From an uncultured Eubacteriales bacterium (GTDB lineage Bacteria > Bacillota > Clostridia > Oscillospirales > CAG-272), in NCBI GenBank assembly GCA_958414825.1, contig CATYXQ010000029.1, forward strand, positions 1-24,039: a DNA stretch of 24,039 nucleotides. The letters run 5' to 3'. The translations under genes were made by a program, and so were the position numbers. The notes beneath the pieces were generated by a model. That model worked only from the letters and a program-made list of their open reading frames with translations, was not told the DNA's origin and made no database searches. This document shows, piece after piece, positions 15,256 through 22,646 of this stretch (positions are counted from its first letter, which is position 1; each line of letters begins with the position of its first letter).

Positions 15256-15263
15256 GGAAAAAC

Positions 15264-15671
15264 ATGACAAAAGAAGAACTGGCGCTGTGTGCCGAAAAAG
15301 CGATGCGGCGCGCATACGCGCCCTATTCAGGCTGCTTTGTCGGCGCGGCGCTGCTGGCTGAAAACGGGCAGGTTTATCTCGGCTGCAATATTGAAAATGC
15401 GGCGTTTGGTCCGACGATTTGCGCGGAGCGTGCCGCGATAGCTTCTGCTGTGTCGGACGGTCAGCGCCTTTTTTCGGCGCTTGCGATTGCAGGCGGAAAA
15501 AATGGCAAAATCGGCGCGCCCTTTGTGCCGTGCGGCGTTTGCCGCCAGGTCATGCGCGAGTTTTGCGGGGATGATTTTCCGGTCTATGTCGCGAGTGGGG
15601 ACGGAAAAATTCTGTCCTATACGCTCGGCGCGCTTTTGCCCGAAAGTTTCGGCGGGGGGCATGTAAAATGA
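15264..15671 (+). CDS. cdd: Cytidine deaminase
   Basis: Deaminates (deoxy)cytidine to (deoxy)uridine. The 135-residue protein matches the small tetrameric, three-cysteine zinc type: Cys53-Ala-Glu55 in TICAERAA, and Pro89-Cys90-Gly-Val-Cys93, plus the substrate segment NIENAAFGPT. ATG 15264 is preferred to GTG 15252 because GAGG (15254-15257) lies 6 nt upstream and overlaps the deoB end. It feeds the uridine phosphorylase encoded downstream. Confidence 0.95.
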   Translation: MTKEELALCAEKAMRRAYAPYSGCFVGAALLAENGQVYLGCNIENAAFGPTICAERAAIASAVSDGQRLFSALAIAGGKNGKIGAPFVPCGVCRQVMREFCGDDFPVYVASGDGKILSYTLGALLPESFGGGHVK

Positions 15672-15717
15672 AAACAGCGTTGCATATGTGATAAAAAATG
15701 TGTGCAGATATAGCAGG

Positions 15718-15723
15718 TATAAT
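15718..15723 (+). promoter_or_regulatory. Possible -10 element before the uridine phosphorylase gene
   Basis: TATAAT in the 153-nt gap between cdd and the next gene is followed by a short palindrome GGTATATACC (15725-15734). No good -35 sits at 16-18 nt, so this may be a weak or activator-dependent promoter, or chance. No terminator was seen after cdd, so readthrough is equally possible. Confidence 0.3.
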
Positions 15724-15824
15724 GGTATATACCAAGTTAAAATCGCAACGGCAACGGTGTGAAAATAATACGCCGGTTTGTTTTAAAATTCTGATTTTCT
15801 GTGTTTTTAAAAAGGGGGGATTTT

Positions 15825-16598
15825 ATGCTGTCTGACAACAATCTGCAATATCATATCGGTTGCAGCGGGGGGGACGTCGGACGCTATGTGATTTTGCCCG
15901 GTGATCCTGCCCGGTGCGAAAAGATCGCCGCGTATTTTGACGATGCTGTCTTCGTTTCGCAGAACCGCGAGTTTACCGTTTATACCGGCACATTGATCGG
16001 AGAACGGGTGAGCGTTTGTTCCACTGGCATCGGAGGCCCCTCCAGCGCAATTGCAATGGAGGAATTGTTTGCGATTGGCGCGGATACTTTTATCCGGGTA
16101 GGGACGGCGGGCGGCATCGACCGTCGGGTGCGTGCCGGCGACTGTGTGATCGCAACCGGCGCGGTGCGGCAGGACGGTACCAGCCGTGAATATGCTCCGT
16201 CTGAATATCCGGCGGTTGCCGATTTTGAGGTCACACAGGCGCTGGTTTGGGCGGCGGAGGAGGCGGAATTCCGGTTTCATACCGGCATTGTGCAGAGCAA
16301 GGATTCCTTTTACGGACAGCACAGTCCACACCGTATGCCGACCGAGACGGAATTGCTTGGCAAATGGGAAGCCTGGAAGCGGCTCGGTGTGCTCTGTAGT
16401 GAGATGGAAAGCGCGACTCAGTTTGTCGTTGCCGATTCGCTCGGCGCGCGCTGCGGCGCAGTCTTTCATATTGTCTGGAATCAGGAACGAAAAGAAGCGG
16501 GTTTGGATGATATGGATGAAATGAAACCCGATACCGACCTTGCCATTCGGATTGCGGTGGAAGCGCTTAAAATCCTGATTGAACGCGACCGCGCATAG
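15825..16598 (+). CDS. udp: Uridine phosphorylase (NP-I nucleoside phosphorylase family)
   Basis: Phosphorolysis of uridine to uracil and ribose-1-phosphate. The 257-residue protein carries the hexameric NP-I motifs: LPGDPAR (24-30) for phosphate, STGIGGPS (66-73), RVGTAGGI (91-98), DSFYGQHSPHRMP (160-172) and SEMESAT (192-198) with the ribose-binding Met-Glu. The SFYGQ segment and the neighbouring cytidine deaminase favour uridine over purine nucleosides. ATG 15825 is preceded 5 nt upstream by AGGGGGG; GTG 15801 in frame is less likely. Deoxyuridine and thymidine may also be substrates, which would feed DeoB and DeoC. Confidence 0.9.
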   Translation: MLSDNNLQYHIGCSGGDVGRYVILPGDPARCEKIAAYFDDAVFVSQNREFTVYTGTLIGERVSVCSTGIGGPSSAIAMEELFAIGADTFIRVGTAGGIDRRVRAGDCVIATGAVRQDGTSREYAPSEYPAVADFEVTQALVWAAEEAEFRFHTGIVQSKDSFYGQHSPHRMPTETELLGKWEAWKRLGVLCSEMESATQFVVADSLGARCGAVFHIVWNQERKEAGLDDMDEMKPDTDLAIRIAVEALKILIERDRA

Positions 16599-16658
16599 AA
16601 TTCGCTCACAGAGCGGCGTGCAGTGAATCAATCTGTGCCGTATACGAATGTAAAAATA

Positions 16659-16698
16659 CGCGGCAGTATTTGCCTTATAAAAAGCAAATACTGCCGCG
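16659..16698 (-). terminator. Terminator between the udp and trxA genes
   Basis: A perfect 15-bp stem (CGCGGCAGTATTTGC and its complement, 16659-16673 with 16684-16698) has a 10-base loop. On the minus strand it is followed by TATTTTTAC, so it best serves trxA. On the plus strand no T-run follows, though the long stem may also block readthrough from udp. Confidence 0.85.
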
Positions 16699-16758
16699 AA
16701 ATGGCAGACAGAACAAGTTCCGTAAGCCAGACAAAGTTCGTGCGGAAAATATTTTCGA

Positions 16759-17079
16759 TTATTTGTTTGCGTTTTCCAGCATATCGACGATTGCAGATTT
16801 TGAAGTTAATCCGATATGCGAATCGGCCATATCTCCGTTTTTCATGACGACGAGCGTCGGAATGCTCATGACCGAGAATTCTGCGGCTAACGACTGTGCT
16901 TCGTCCACGTTGACTTTGCAGATTTTGAACTCAGGGTGTTCCTCTGCGATTTCGTCTACAATGGGGGAGACCATTTTACAGGGACCGCACCAGTCGGCGT
17001 AAAAATCGATCAGAGCGACGCCGGAGTAATTTTTGATTTCATTTTCAAAATTTTCTGCATTCAGTTTGATAACGGACAT
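16759..17079 (-). CDS. trxA: Thioredoxin
   Basis: A small cytoplasmic dithiol-disulfide redox carrier. The 106-residue length is standard. The active site WCGPC lies in DFYADWCGPCKMVSP, followed by the structural cis-proline segment MSIPTLVV and the C-terminal helix. ATG 17079 has AGAGG about 9 nt upstream. It is divergent from the thioredoxin reductase gene across a 204-nt gap, which makes reduction by that enzyme likely. Confidence 0.97.
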   Translation of the reverse strand: MSVIKLNAENFENEIKNYSGVALIDFYADWCGPCKMVSPIVDEIAEEHPEFKICKVNVDEAQSLAAEFSVMSIPTLVVMKNGDMADSHIGLTSKSAIVDMLENANK

Positions 17080-17146
17080 ACTGTTGCACCTCTTTGCATT
17101 TTAATTTTCGGTATGCGGATACCGATACCGATTTTTCGATGAATAT

Positions 17147-17175
17147 AGTATAGCACAAAAAACCGATACTGACAC
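17147..17175 (-). promoter_or_regulatory. Promoter of trxA
   Basis: On the minus strand GTGTCA (17175-17170), a 17-nt spacer and TATACT (17152-17147) form a promoter with an extended TG -10. It shares the string TTTTTTGTGCTA followed by C or T and ACT with the aro promoter. A TATAAT (17176-17181) on the plus strand directly beside the -35 could belong to trxB, but it has no good -35. Confidence 0.7.
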
Positions 17176-17283
17176 TATAATTTACAAAAATTTTATACAA
17201 AGTTCGGATTTGCCCGGAAAATAAAATATGGCTGAGTCTGTGCTTTGCAAATAGGATTACAGTTGTGATTTTGGAGGTTTATT

Positions 17284-18183
17284 ATGTTTGACGTTTGCGT
17301 TATCGGCGCCGGTCCTGCTGGCATGAGCGCGGCGATTTATGCCTGCCGTGCGGGACTGCGTACGGCAATTTTTGAAAAAACGGTTTGCGGAGGCCAGATG
17401 GCCAATACGCCTGAGATTGCCAATTATCCGGGGATTTCTGAGACTTCCGGCGCAGCGCTTTCTGAATCCATGCGCGCGCAGATGCTTTCGCTCGGCGCTG
17501 AGCTTTATACGGAAGAAGTGTTGTCTATATCCGGAAATCCCCCTTTTTTGCTGAAAACCGCCTCGGAGCAATATACAGCGCGGTCATTGATCCTGGCTAA
17601 CGGTGTTGAGCGCCGAAAGCTCGGCGTACCGGGCGAGGATCGCTTGATGTATCGCGGCGTGTCTTTTTGTGCAGTCTGCGACGGCATGTTCTTCCGCGGC
17701 AAGCGGATCGCAGTTGTCGGGGGCGGCAATACCGCGCTTGAGGATGCGCTGTATCTTTCGGGCATTTGTGAAAAGGTATACCTGATTCACCGCCGGGATG
17801 CGTTCCGAGCGCAAAAGGTGTTTACAGACCGCATTTTTGCCGCAGAGAACATCGAGACTCTGTATAATACAACTGTTAAGGAAATTCTTGGGGAGCAGAA
17901 AACGGAGGCGCTGCTGCTTCAAACGGCTGAGGGAGAGCGGAAAATTGAGGTTGCCGCCGTGTTTGTTGCGGTGGGACTTGTTCCCGACAATGCGCGCTTC
18001 AGTACGCTTGTATCGCTGGACAAAGCCGGATATATTGAGGCGGATGAGGATACGCACACCGTGCGCCGCGGCGTTTTTGCTGCAGGCGATACCCGGGTTA
18101 AGACATTGCGGCAAATCGTTACGGCGGCGGCGGACGGAGCCAGGGCTGCAACTGAGGCGGAAAAATATATCCGCAGCCTATGA
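17284..18183 (+). CDS. trxB: Thioredoxin reductase (NADPH, FAD)
   Basis: Transfers electrons from NADPH through FAD and a redox-active dithiol to thioredoxin. The 299-residue protein has the FAD dinucleotide motif GAGPAG (8-13), a GGQMA segment (36-40), the active-site CAVCDG (Cys129 and Cys132), the NADPH motif GGGNTALE (147-154) with HRRDAFRA (169-176), which favours NADPH, and the C-terminal FAD motif GVFAAGDTR. GGAGG lies a few bases before ATG 17284. It is divergent from trxA. It is slightly shorter than many homologues but complete. Confidence 0.96.
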   Translation: MFDVCVIGAGPAGMSAAIYACRAGLRTAIFEKTVCGGQMANTPEIANYPGISETSGAALSESMRAQMLSLGAELYTEEVLSISGNPPFLLKTASEQYTARSLILANGVERRKLGVPGEDRLMYRGVSFCAVCDGMFFRGKRIAVVGGGNTALEDALYLSGICEKVYLIHRRDAFRAQKVFTDRIFAAENIETLYNTTVKEILGEQKTEALLLQTAEGERKIEVAAVFVAVGLVPDNARFSTLVSLDKAGYIEADEDTHTVRRGVFAAGDTRVKTLRQIVTAAADGARAATEAEKYIRSL

Positions 18184-18344
18184 TGATTGCGGGAAACGCA
18201 TATTTTAAAACAGACATATCAGTTCATGCCTGTGTTTTTGATTCATAGTATTCATGCTTCCTGTTTGTTTTGTTGCGGAAGCGCTCGGTGGTGGAACGGC
18301 GTGACCAGTACGGCAACGATTACGAAATAAAAAAGATAAATAAG

Positions 18345-18378
18345 AAACGGGCAAATCTCAAAAGAGATTTGCCCGTTT
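18345..18378. terminator. Bidirectional terminator between trxB and the YgjP-like gene
   Basis: AAACGGGCAAATCTC / GAGATTTGCCCGTTT forms a perfect 15-bp stem with an AAAA loop. T-rich sequence follows on the minus strand (TTTCTTATTTATC), and a short T-run ends the stem on the plus strand. It can serve both convergent genes. Between 18184 and 18344 no gene was recognised. Confidence 0.9.
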
Positions 18379-18399
18379 TCAGCAGATTGAATTTTTGAA

Positions 18400-18939
18400 T
18401 CAGAGCGCTTTTGTTTCCGGCAACTCTTTCAGCAGCGCGGCGCGCGCTTTGTAGTCCGGCAATACCGCAGATAATGCTGCATAGAACGCTCCGGAGTGGT
18501 CAAAATGCAGCAGGTGGCAAAGTTCATGTACGACAACGTAATCCTGAGCCGCGTCGGGATAGAGCATCAGCCGCCAGGAATAGCAGATATTGCCGTTTTT
18601 GCCGCAGGATCCGAAGCGGCTTTTTGCATCTGTTATACGGACGCGGCTGTAGGTAAGTCCCATAGCGGCGGCAAAACAAGCGGTTTTTTGCGGCAGAATT
18701 TTTTCTGCCTGTTTGCGCAAATTCGTGATTTTTTCAGGGTTCAGCGCGTCAAAAGCCGCCGCGCGTTTTCGTGCATCCGCAAGTTTTCTTTGAATCCATG
18801 CGTCGTGCGCCGAGATGAAAACTTCAATTTGCTTATTTGATGTGTGAAGCGGAGCTCGCACCAGCAGCCGCGCATCTTGTGTAATTTCCAAAGCGAGTGT
18901 GCGTCGTTTGGAACGGATGATTTCAAATTGGGACGTCAT
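18400..18939 (-). CDS. YgjP-like metallopeptidase-fold protein (DUF45, M48-like)
   Basis: A 179-residue protein with the zinc motif HELCH (His138, Glu139, His142) and a third likely ligand His148 in HFDHSGAFY. It also has the family signature SRFGSCGKNGNICYSWRLM (107-125). The N-terminal basic beta region (RSKRRTLALEI) is typical of DUF45/YgjP proteins. The E. coli relative YgjP has been reported as a nucleoside triphosphate pyrophosphatase acting on UTP, so the cellular role is uncertain: protease or nucleotide hydrolase. ATG 18939 overlaps the DUF362 stop as ATGA, with GAGGTGA upstream, so the two genes are translationally coupled. No signal peptide was seen. Confidence 0.88.
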   Translation of the reverse strand: MTSQFEIIRSKRRTLALEITQDARLLVRAPLHTSNKQIEVFISAHDAWIQRKLADARKRAAAFDALNPEKITNLRKQAEKILPQKTACFAAAMGLTYSRVRITDAKSRFGSCGKNGNICYSWRLMLYPDAAQDYVVVHELCHLLHFDHSGAFYAALSAVLPDYKARAALLKELPETKAL

Positions 18940-20045
18940 TTCACCTCGATCAGCTCGTAGGACATGGAACCGATGCCGATAGCCTGTCCGTGCTCAAGCT
19001 GCGTGCGCCAAGCAGTGTTCGGCGAAATATCGGTAAAATGGTCTCCGTGGGTGTGCTCGGCTTCGTCTAACATTGATCCTTTGAGAATCGGGGCTTTGAG
19101 TACGGCTTCTGCACATGCGGTGTCCAGCGCTACGGGATCAAAGGAGGCGAACATGCCGATATCGGGTACGATCGGCGCATCATTTTCGCCGTGACAGTCG
19201 CAGAACGGCGAAACGTCAATCACAAGGCTGATATGAAAGTTGGGACGTCCGTCGATAATAGCCTTGGTGTATTCGGCAATTTTGCAGTTGAGTATTTCGC
19301 CTTTTTCGTCCATGGAAGCGACGATGGCGTCTTTGGGACAGACGCCGATACAGCGACCGCAGCCGGCGCATTTGTCGTGGTCGATATGTGCGATTCCGTT
19401 TTCCAGCACGGCGCCGTTATGCGCGCAGATTCGTGTGCATGCGCCGCAGCCGATACAGCGGTTTGACTTAACGGTTGGCTTTCCGGCGCTGTGCATCTCC
19501 ATTTTCCCGGCTCGGCTTCCGCCGCCCATACCGATGTTTTTCAGCGCGCCGCCGAAGCCTGCGCATTCATGTCCTTTAAAGTGGCTGAGTGAAATGACAA
19601 TGTCGGCGTCCATCAGCGCGCGCCCGATTTTGGCTTCCTTTACATAGGTAGCGCCTTTGACGGGTATGAGCGCTTCATCAGTGCCTTTAAGTCCGTCTGC
19701 AATGATGGTATGCACACCGGTTTGAAAAGGATTGTAACCGTTTTCATATGCGCTCTCTAAGTGATCGAGCGCGTTTTTTCGTCTGCCGACGTACAGCGTG
19801 TTACAATCGGTCAGAAACGGTCTGCCGCCCAGTTCTTTTATGTAGTCGCAAACGGCTTTGGCATAGTTTGGGCGCAGATATGCGAGGTTCCCCGGCTCGC
19901 CGAAGTGAATTTTGACGGCGGTAAATTTGCCCTCAAAATCAATGTTTTCAATTCCGGCTTGTTTCATCAGGCGTTTTAATTTTTTCGGCAGGCTTTCTCC
20001 CGATTTTGCGCGCATGTTGGTAAAATATACTTTTGATTTTTCCAT
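18936..20045 (-). CDS. DUF362-family protein with two [4Fe-4S] ferredoxin motifs
   Basis: A 369-residue protein. Residues about 1-190 and 255-369 form the DUF362 domain (VKIHFGEPGN, SHFKGHECAGFGGALKNIGMG). Inserted between them is a bacterial-type ferredoxin: Cys197, 200, 203 and 207, and Cys226, 229, 232 and 236, giving two CxxCxxCxxxC(P or A) clusters. The family is common in anaerobes and is annotated as a possible electron-transfer or maturation protein; no reaction is established. GGAGG sits 6 nt before ATG 20045, behind a strong promoter. It is co-transcribed with the YgjP-like gene. Confidence 0.92.
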   Translation of the reverse strand: MEKSKVYFTNMRAKSGESLPKKLKRLMKQAGIENIDFEGKFTAVKIHFGEPGNLAYLRPNYAKAVCDYIKELGGRPFLTDCNTLYVGRRKNALDHLESAYENGYNPFQTGVHTIIADGLKGTDEALIPVKGATYVKEAKIGRALMDADIVISLSHFKGHECAGFGGALKNIGMGGGSRAGKMEMHSAGKPTVKSNRCIGCGACTRICAHNGAVLENGIAHIDHDKCAGCGRCIGVCPKDAIVASMDEKGEILNCKIAEYTKAIIDGRPNFHISLVIDVSPFCDCHGENDAPIVPDIGMFASFDPVALDTACAEAVLKAPILKGSMLDEAEHTHGDHFTDISPNTAWRTQLEHGQAIGIGSMSYELIEVK

Positions 20046-20079
20046 TTTTTGCCTCCGAGGTTTTGATTTTCATGTTTTT

Positions 20080-20108
20080 ATTATAGCGGAAATGATAGCC
20101 GGTTGCAA
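20080..20108 (-). promoter_or_regulatory. Promoter of the DUF362-ygjP operon
   Basis: On the minus strand TTGCAA (20108-20103), a 17-nt spacer and a perfect TATAAT (20085-20080), about 35 nt before the start codon. The stretch 20109-20203 up to the next gene holds no recognised gene; an inverted repeat GGACGGA / TCCGTCC near 20153-20173 lacks a T-run. Confidence 0.85.
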
Positions 20109-20203
20109 TAGGAAATTGCTTTGTATTTTACGGTAAGCTTACATCGGACGGATTGTTGTCCGTCCTCCGCGCGTTTTTGTCCGTTTCCTGCATTTGTCCG
20201 GAT

Positions 20204-21001
20204 TTACTCGGCGCCGAACGTATGATCGAATTCTTTGGCAAGCGGTGTTCCGTCAGAAAGGAAACGGTTCATTTGACCGATCAGCCGCAGCGAATATTCT
20301 GTTGCTTCTTCACAAAGTGAAGTCAGAACACGGTCGCTTTCCGCGCAGTTCGGATTTTCGTGTTCCGGAATGATCATACCGCCGATCAGCCGACCGAGTC
20401 CGATCAGCCGTAACAGCCGCAGCATACGTCTGCGCTTTGGCAGGGAAGCGGCGTAAAGCAGATCTGTGATGGATATCATATATTTTTCCGCTTTTAAAAT
20501 CGTTTTGGGCGGGATATTTTGATAAAATGGAGCAATGATTGCGGCGCTGCGGCTGCTTGGCTGAATGTGTGCGCATGGTCGGTGACAAAGCGGATTCAAT
20601 CCGTCTCTCAGCATCAGCGTGCGGTCGAGCGAGCTTTCAATTTCCAAGTGGTTGGTTCGCTGTGTGCGGATAGCGACGTCTATATAGGGATGGCATAGGC
20701 TATCCAGCGCAAAATGGCAGACCAGTCCGTAAAGATAAGCAAGCGCGGCGTCTGGATTTGCAGAAGCGGCATAGGCAGCGGTTGCTGCCTGGAAAAATTT
20801 TCGTCCGCTTTTTTTATGAATGCTGAAACCGGCTACGCTTGCGCGCGCGCGCAGGTAGGGCTTGTAATAGAACAGCAGATCGGGGCCGTGCAAGCCCAGA
20901 TCATACAGTGCTTGTTCTTTTTTAACAATATTGTATATGTCTTTCGGCAACTGCGTCTGCACGGTATGTCCGACTTTGTAATGCGCGTATGCGCCCGGCA
21001 T
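20204..21001 (-). CDS. Zinc-dependent phospholipase C-like protein
   Basis: A 265-residue protein matching the Zn-dependent phospholipase C/P1-nuclease-like fold often annotated in Clostridia. It has MPGAYAHYKVG with His7, LGLHGPDLLFYY (35-46) with Asp41, His62, GLVCHFALDSLCHPYIDVA with His96, Asp100 and His104, and HLEIESSLDR with His118 and Glu122, all placed as metal ligands. No signal peptide is seen, so it may be cytoplasmic and its lipid substrate is unproven. ATG 21001 is chosen because AAGGTG lies 6-7 nt upstream and the family starts with the His-bearing segment; ATG 21061 would add 20 non-family residues. It is expressed from its own promoter at 21121-21149. Confidence 0.87.
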   Translation of the reverse strand: MPGAYAHYKVGHTVQTQLPKDIYNIVKKEQALYDLGLHGPDLLFYYKPYLRARASVAGFSIHKKSGRKFFQAATAAYAASANPDAALAYLYGLVCHFALDSLCHPYIDVAIRTQRTNHLEIESSLDRTLMLRDGLNPLCHRPCAHIQPSSRSAAIIAPFYQNIPPKTILKAEKYMISITDLLYAASLPKRRRMLRLLRLIGLGRLIGGMIIPEHENPNCAESDRVLTSLCEEATEYSLRLIGQMNRFLSDGTPLAKEFDHTFGAE

Positions 21002-21060
21002 AAATTCACCTTCTAAGTTCAGTTCGTTTAAAATTTGATTCTCTATTCTATCATATAACA

Positions 21061-21086
21061 AAAAGGACCATTTAGACAGTCCTTTT
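21061..21086 (-). promoter_or_regulatory. Terminator-like hairpin in the phospholipase-like gene leader
   Basis: AAAAGGAC / GTCCTTTT forms an 8-bp stem with a 10-base loop. On the minus strand a TTTTTGTTAT tail follows. It lies between the predicted promoter and the gene start, so it could act as an attenuator. The stem also contains an AAAGGA ribosome-site-like sequence 8 nt before an ATG (21071) that opens a 6-codon frame encoding MVLFVI. Only four of the pairs are G-C, so its strength as a terminator is doubtful. Confidence 0.45.
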
Positions 21087-21120
21087 CCGAAAAAGTTATT
21101 TTGATTGGGAGAACGATTTT

Positions 21121-21149
21121 ATTATATCATGCAAATAGAATATTTGCAA
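21121..21149 (-). promoter_or_regulatory. Promoter of the phospholipase-like gene
   Basis: On the minus strand TTGCAA (21149-21144), 17 nt, then perfect TATAAT (21126-21121), about 120 nt before the chosen start codon. Both hexamers and the spacing are identical to the DUF362 promoter. Confidence 0.8.
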
Positions 21150-21188
21150 GGTCAACGCATATATTCCGGGGGATTGGCTGTGATAAAA

Positions 21189-21220
21189 ATCTGCGGCAGG
21201 TCTCATGACCTGCCGCAGAT
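21189..21220 (-). terminator. Terminator of the citrate synthase operon
   Basis: ATCTGCGGCAGGT / ACCTGCCGCAGAT (21189-21201 with 21208-21220) pairs over 13 bp, and one further C-G pair leaves a four-base loop. On the minus strand it is followed by TTTTATCAC. It lies about 30 nt after the citrate synthase stop. Confidence 0.93.
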
Positions 21221-21251
21221 GGATATGGATAGCGCATTTTTCAAAACCGCT

Positions 21252-22601
21252 TTATTTTCGGTGCATCAGCGGAATATAGGGGGTATCCGGCTGTACATTC
21301 ATATATGCGGGACGAATAATTTTTCCGTTGTTGATTAGTTCTTCGATTCTGTGCGCGCTCCAGCCGGCAATTCTTGCTATGGCGAAAATCGGCGTAAAGA
21401 GTTCCTCCGGAAGATTCAGCATGGAATAAACAAAGCCGCTGTAGAAGTCTATGTTGGCGCAGATCGGCTTATTTGTACCGTTCCGGCGGTAAAGCAGCTG
21501 CGGTGCAATCTCGGCGACGCGCGTGTACAATTCAAATTCGTCTTTTCTGCCTTTTTCAACCGACAGCTTTTCTACGTAACCTTTGAAGATTTGCGCACGT
21601 GGATCAGATTTTGTATACACCGCGTGTCCGATGCCGTATATGAGACCGCTGCGATCAAAAGCTTCTTTGTCGAGAATGCGGGACAAATAGGCTTCGATTT
21701 CCGCATTATCCTCCCAGTCGCGGACATGCTCCATAATGTCGGCGAACATATGGATAACTTTGATGTTGGCTCCGCCGTGGCGCGGCCCTTTCAGGGAACA
21801 GAGCGAGGCGGCCATAGCCGAATAGGTGTCGGTACCGGATGAAGTGACTACATGATTGGTGAACGTTGAGTTGTTTCCTCCGCCGTGTTCCGCATGCAGA
21901 ATCAGAGAAATATCCAGGATCCGCGCTTCGAGTTCGGTATATTTTTTGTCTCTGCGCAGAAGCAGCAGGATGTTTTCCGCCATTGAACGGCTACGGCTTG
22001 GCGTGTTGATATACAGGCTGTGTCCCTCAATAAAATGATTATACGAGTGATAAGAGTATATCGTAATCAACGGAAGTACCGCAATCAACTGTAAGCACTG
22101 GGCGAGCACGTTTGGGATTGAGATGTCGTTTGCCAGTTGATCGTAGGAATACAGGGTCAATACGCTTCGGGCAAGAGAATTCATCAGATCCTGTGAGGGC
22201 GCGCGCATAATGACGTCGCGCACGAATCCGTCCGGCAGGGAACGGTAGGAGGCGAGCAGTGCAGAAAAATCCTTTAACTCGGCGGGATTTGGCAGTTTTC
22301 CCATCAAGAGAAGAAAGACGGTTTCTTCAAAGCCGTACCGCTTTTCCGCAACAATGCCCTCGGTGAGGTCATAGATGTTGATTCCGCGGTAACGCAGTTC
22401 ACCATCACAGTATTCCTTGCTGCCTTTTTCTTCTTTGGTTCCGTGGACGGAAGAAATTTCGGTCAGACCGGTCAGAACGCCCTTGCCGTCTGCATCGCGA
22501 AGTCCGCGCTTGACGTCGTAGGTTTTATAAAGCGATGCGTCAATATTGCTGTTTTCGATGCATTGCCGCGCGAGCGTATTGATGTATGCAAATTCGGACA
22601 C
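21252..22601 (-). CDS. Citrate synthase
   Basis: Condenses oxaloacetate and acetyl-CoA to citrate. The 449-residue protein has the expected catalytic set: HAEHGGGNN with His239, GPRHGGAN with His275, GIGHAVY with His326, and Asp385 in CANIDFYSG. The length and the N-terminal extension resemble the long clostridial forms. A 2-methylcitrate synthase activity cannot be excluded by eye, but aconitase and isocitrate dehydrogenase genes upstream support citrate. It starts with GTG at 22601, with AGGAG 8 nt upstream, 45 nt after the isocitrate dehydrogenase stop, and is the last gene of the operon. Confidence 0.94.
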   Translation of the reverse strand: MSEFAYINTLARQCIENSNIDASLYKTYDVKRGLRDADGKGVLTGLTEISSVHGTKEEKGSKEYCDGELRYRGINIYDLTEGIVAEKRYGFEETVFLLLMGKLPNPAELKDFSALLASYRSLPDGFVRDVIMRAPSQDLMNSLARSVLTLYSYDQLANDISIPNVLAQCLQLIAVLPLITIYSYHSYNHFIEGHSLYINTPSRSRSMAENILLLLRRDKKYTELEARILDISLILHAEHGGGNNSTFTNHVVTSSGTDTYSAMAASLCSLKGPRHGGANIKVIHMFADIMEHVRDWEDNAEIEAYLSRILDKEAFDRSGLIYGIGHAVYTKSDPRAQIFKGYVEKLSVEKGRKDEFELYTRVAEIAPQLLYRRNGTNKPICANIDFYSGFVYSMLNLPEELFTPIFAIARIAGWSAHRIEELINNGKIIRPAYMNVQPDTPYIPLMHRK

Positions 22602-22646
22602 GCTTGTATCTCCTTTTTTGATAAATTATTTCGGATAAACCGGAAT

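Noticed and set aside
14251..15315. A 354-codon open frame on the minus strand
   Set aside because: It is antisense to deoB, which has the metal-binding motifs of phosphopentomutase and is coupled to deoC. The minus frame resembles no protein family I know.
18264..18400. Minus-strand frame downstream of the YgjP-like gene encoding a hydrophobic stretch LIYLFYFVIVAVLV and a short basic tail
   Set aside because: It has no start codon with a ribosome site, runs through the terminator hairpin, and the hydrophobic residues come from the T-rich tail after that hairpin. Probably chance.
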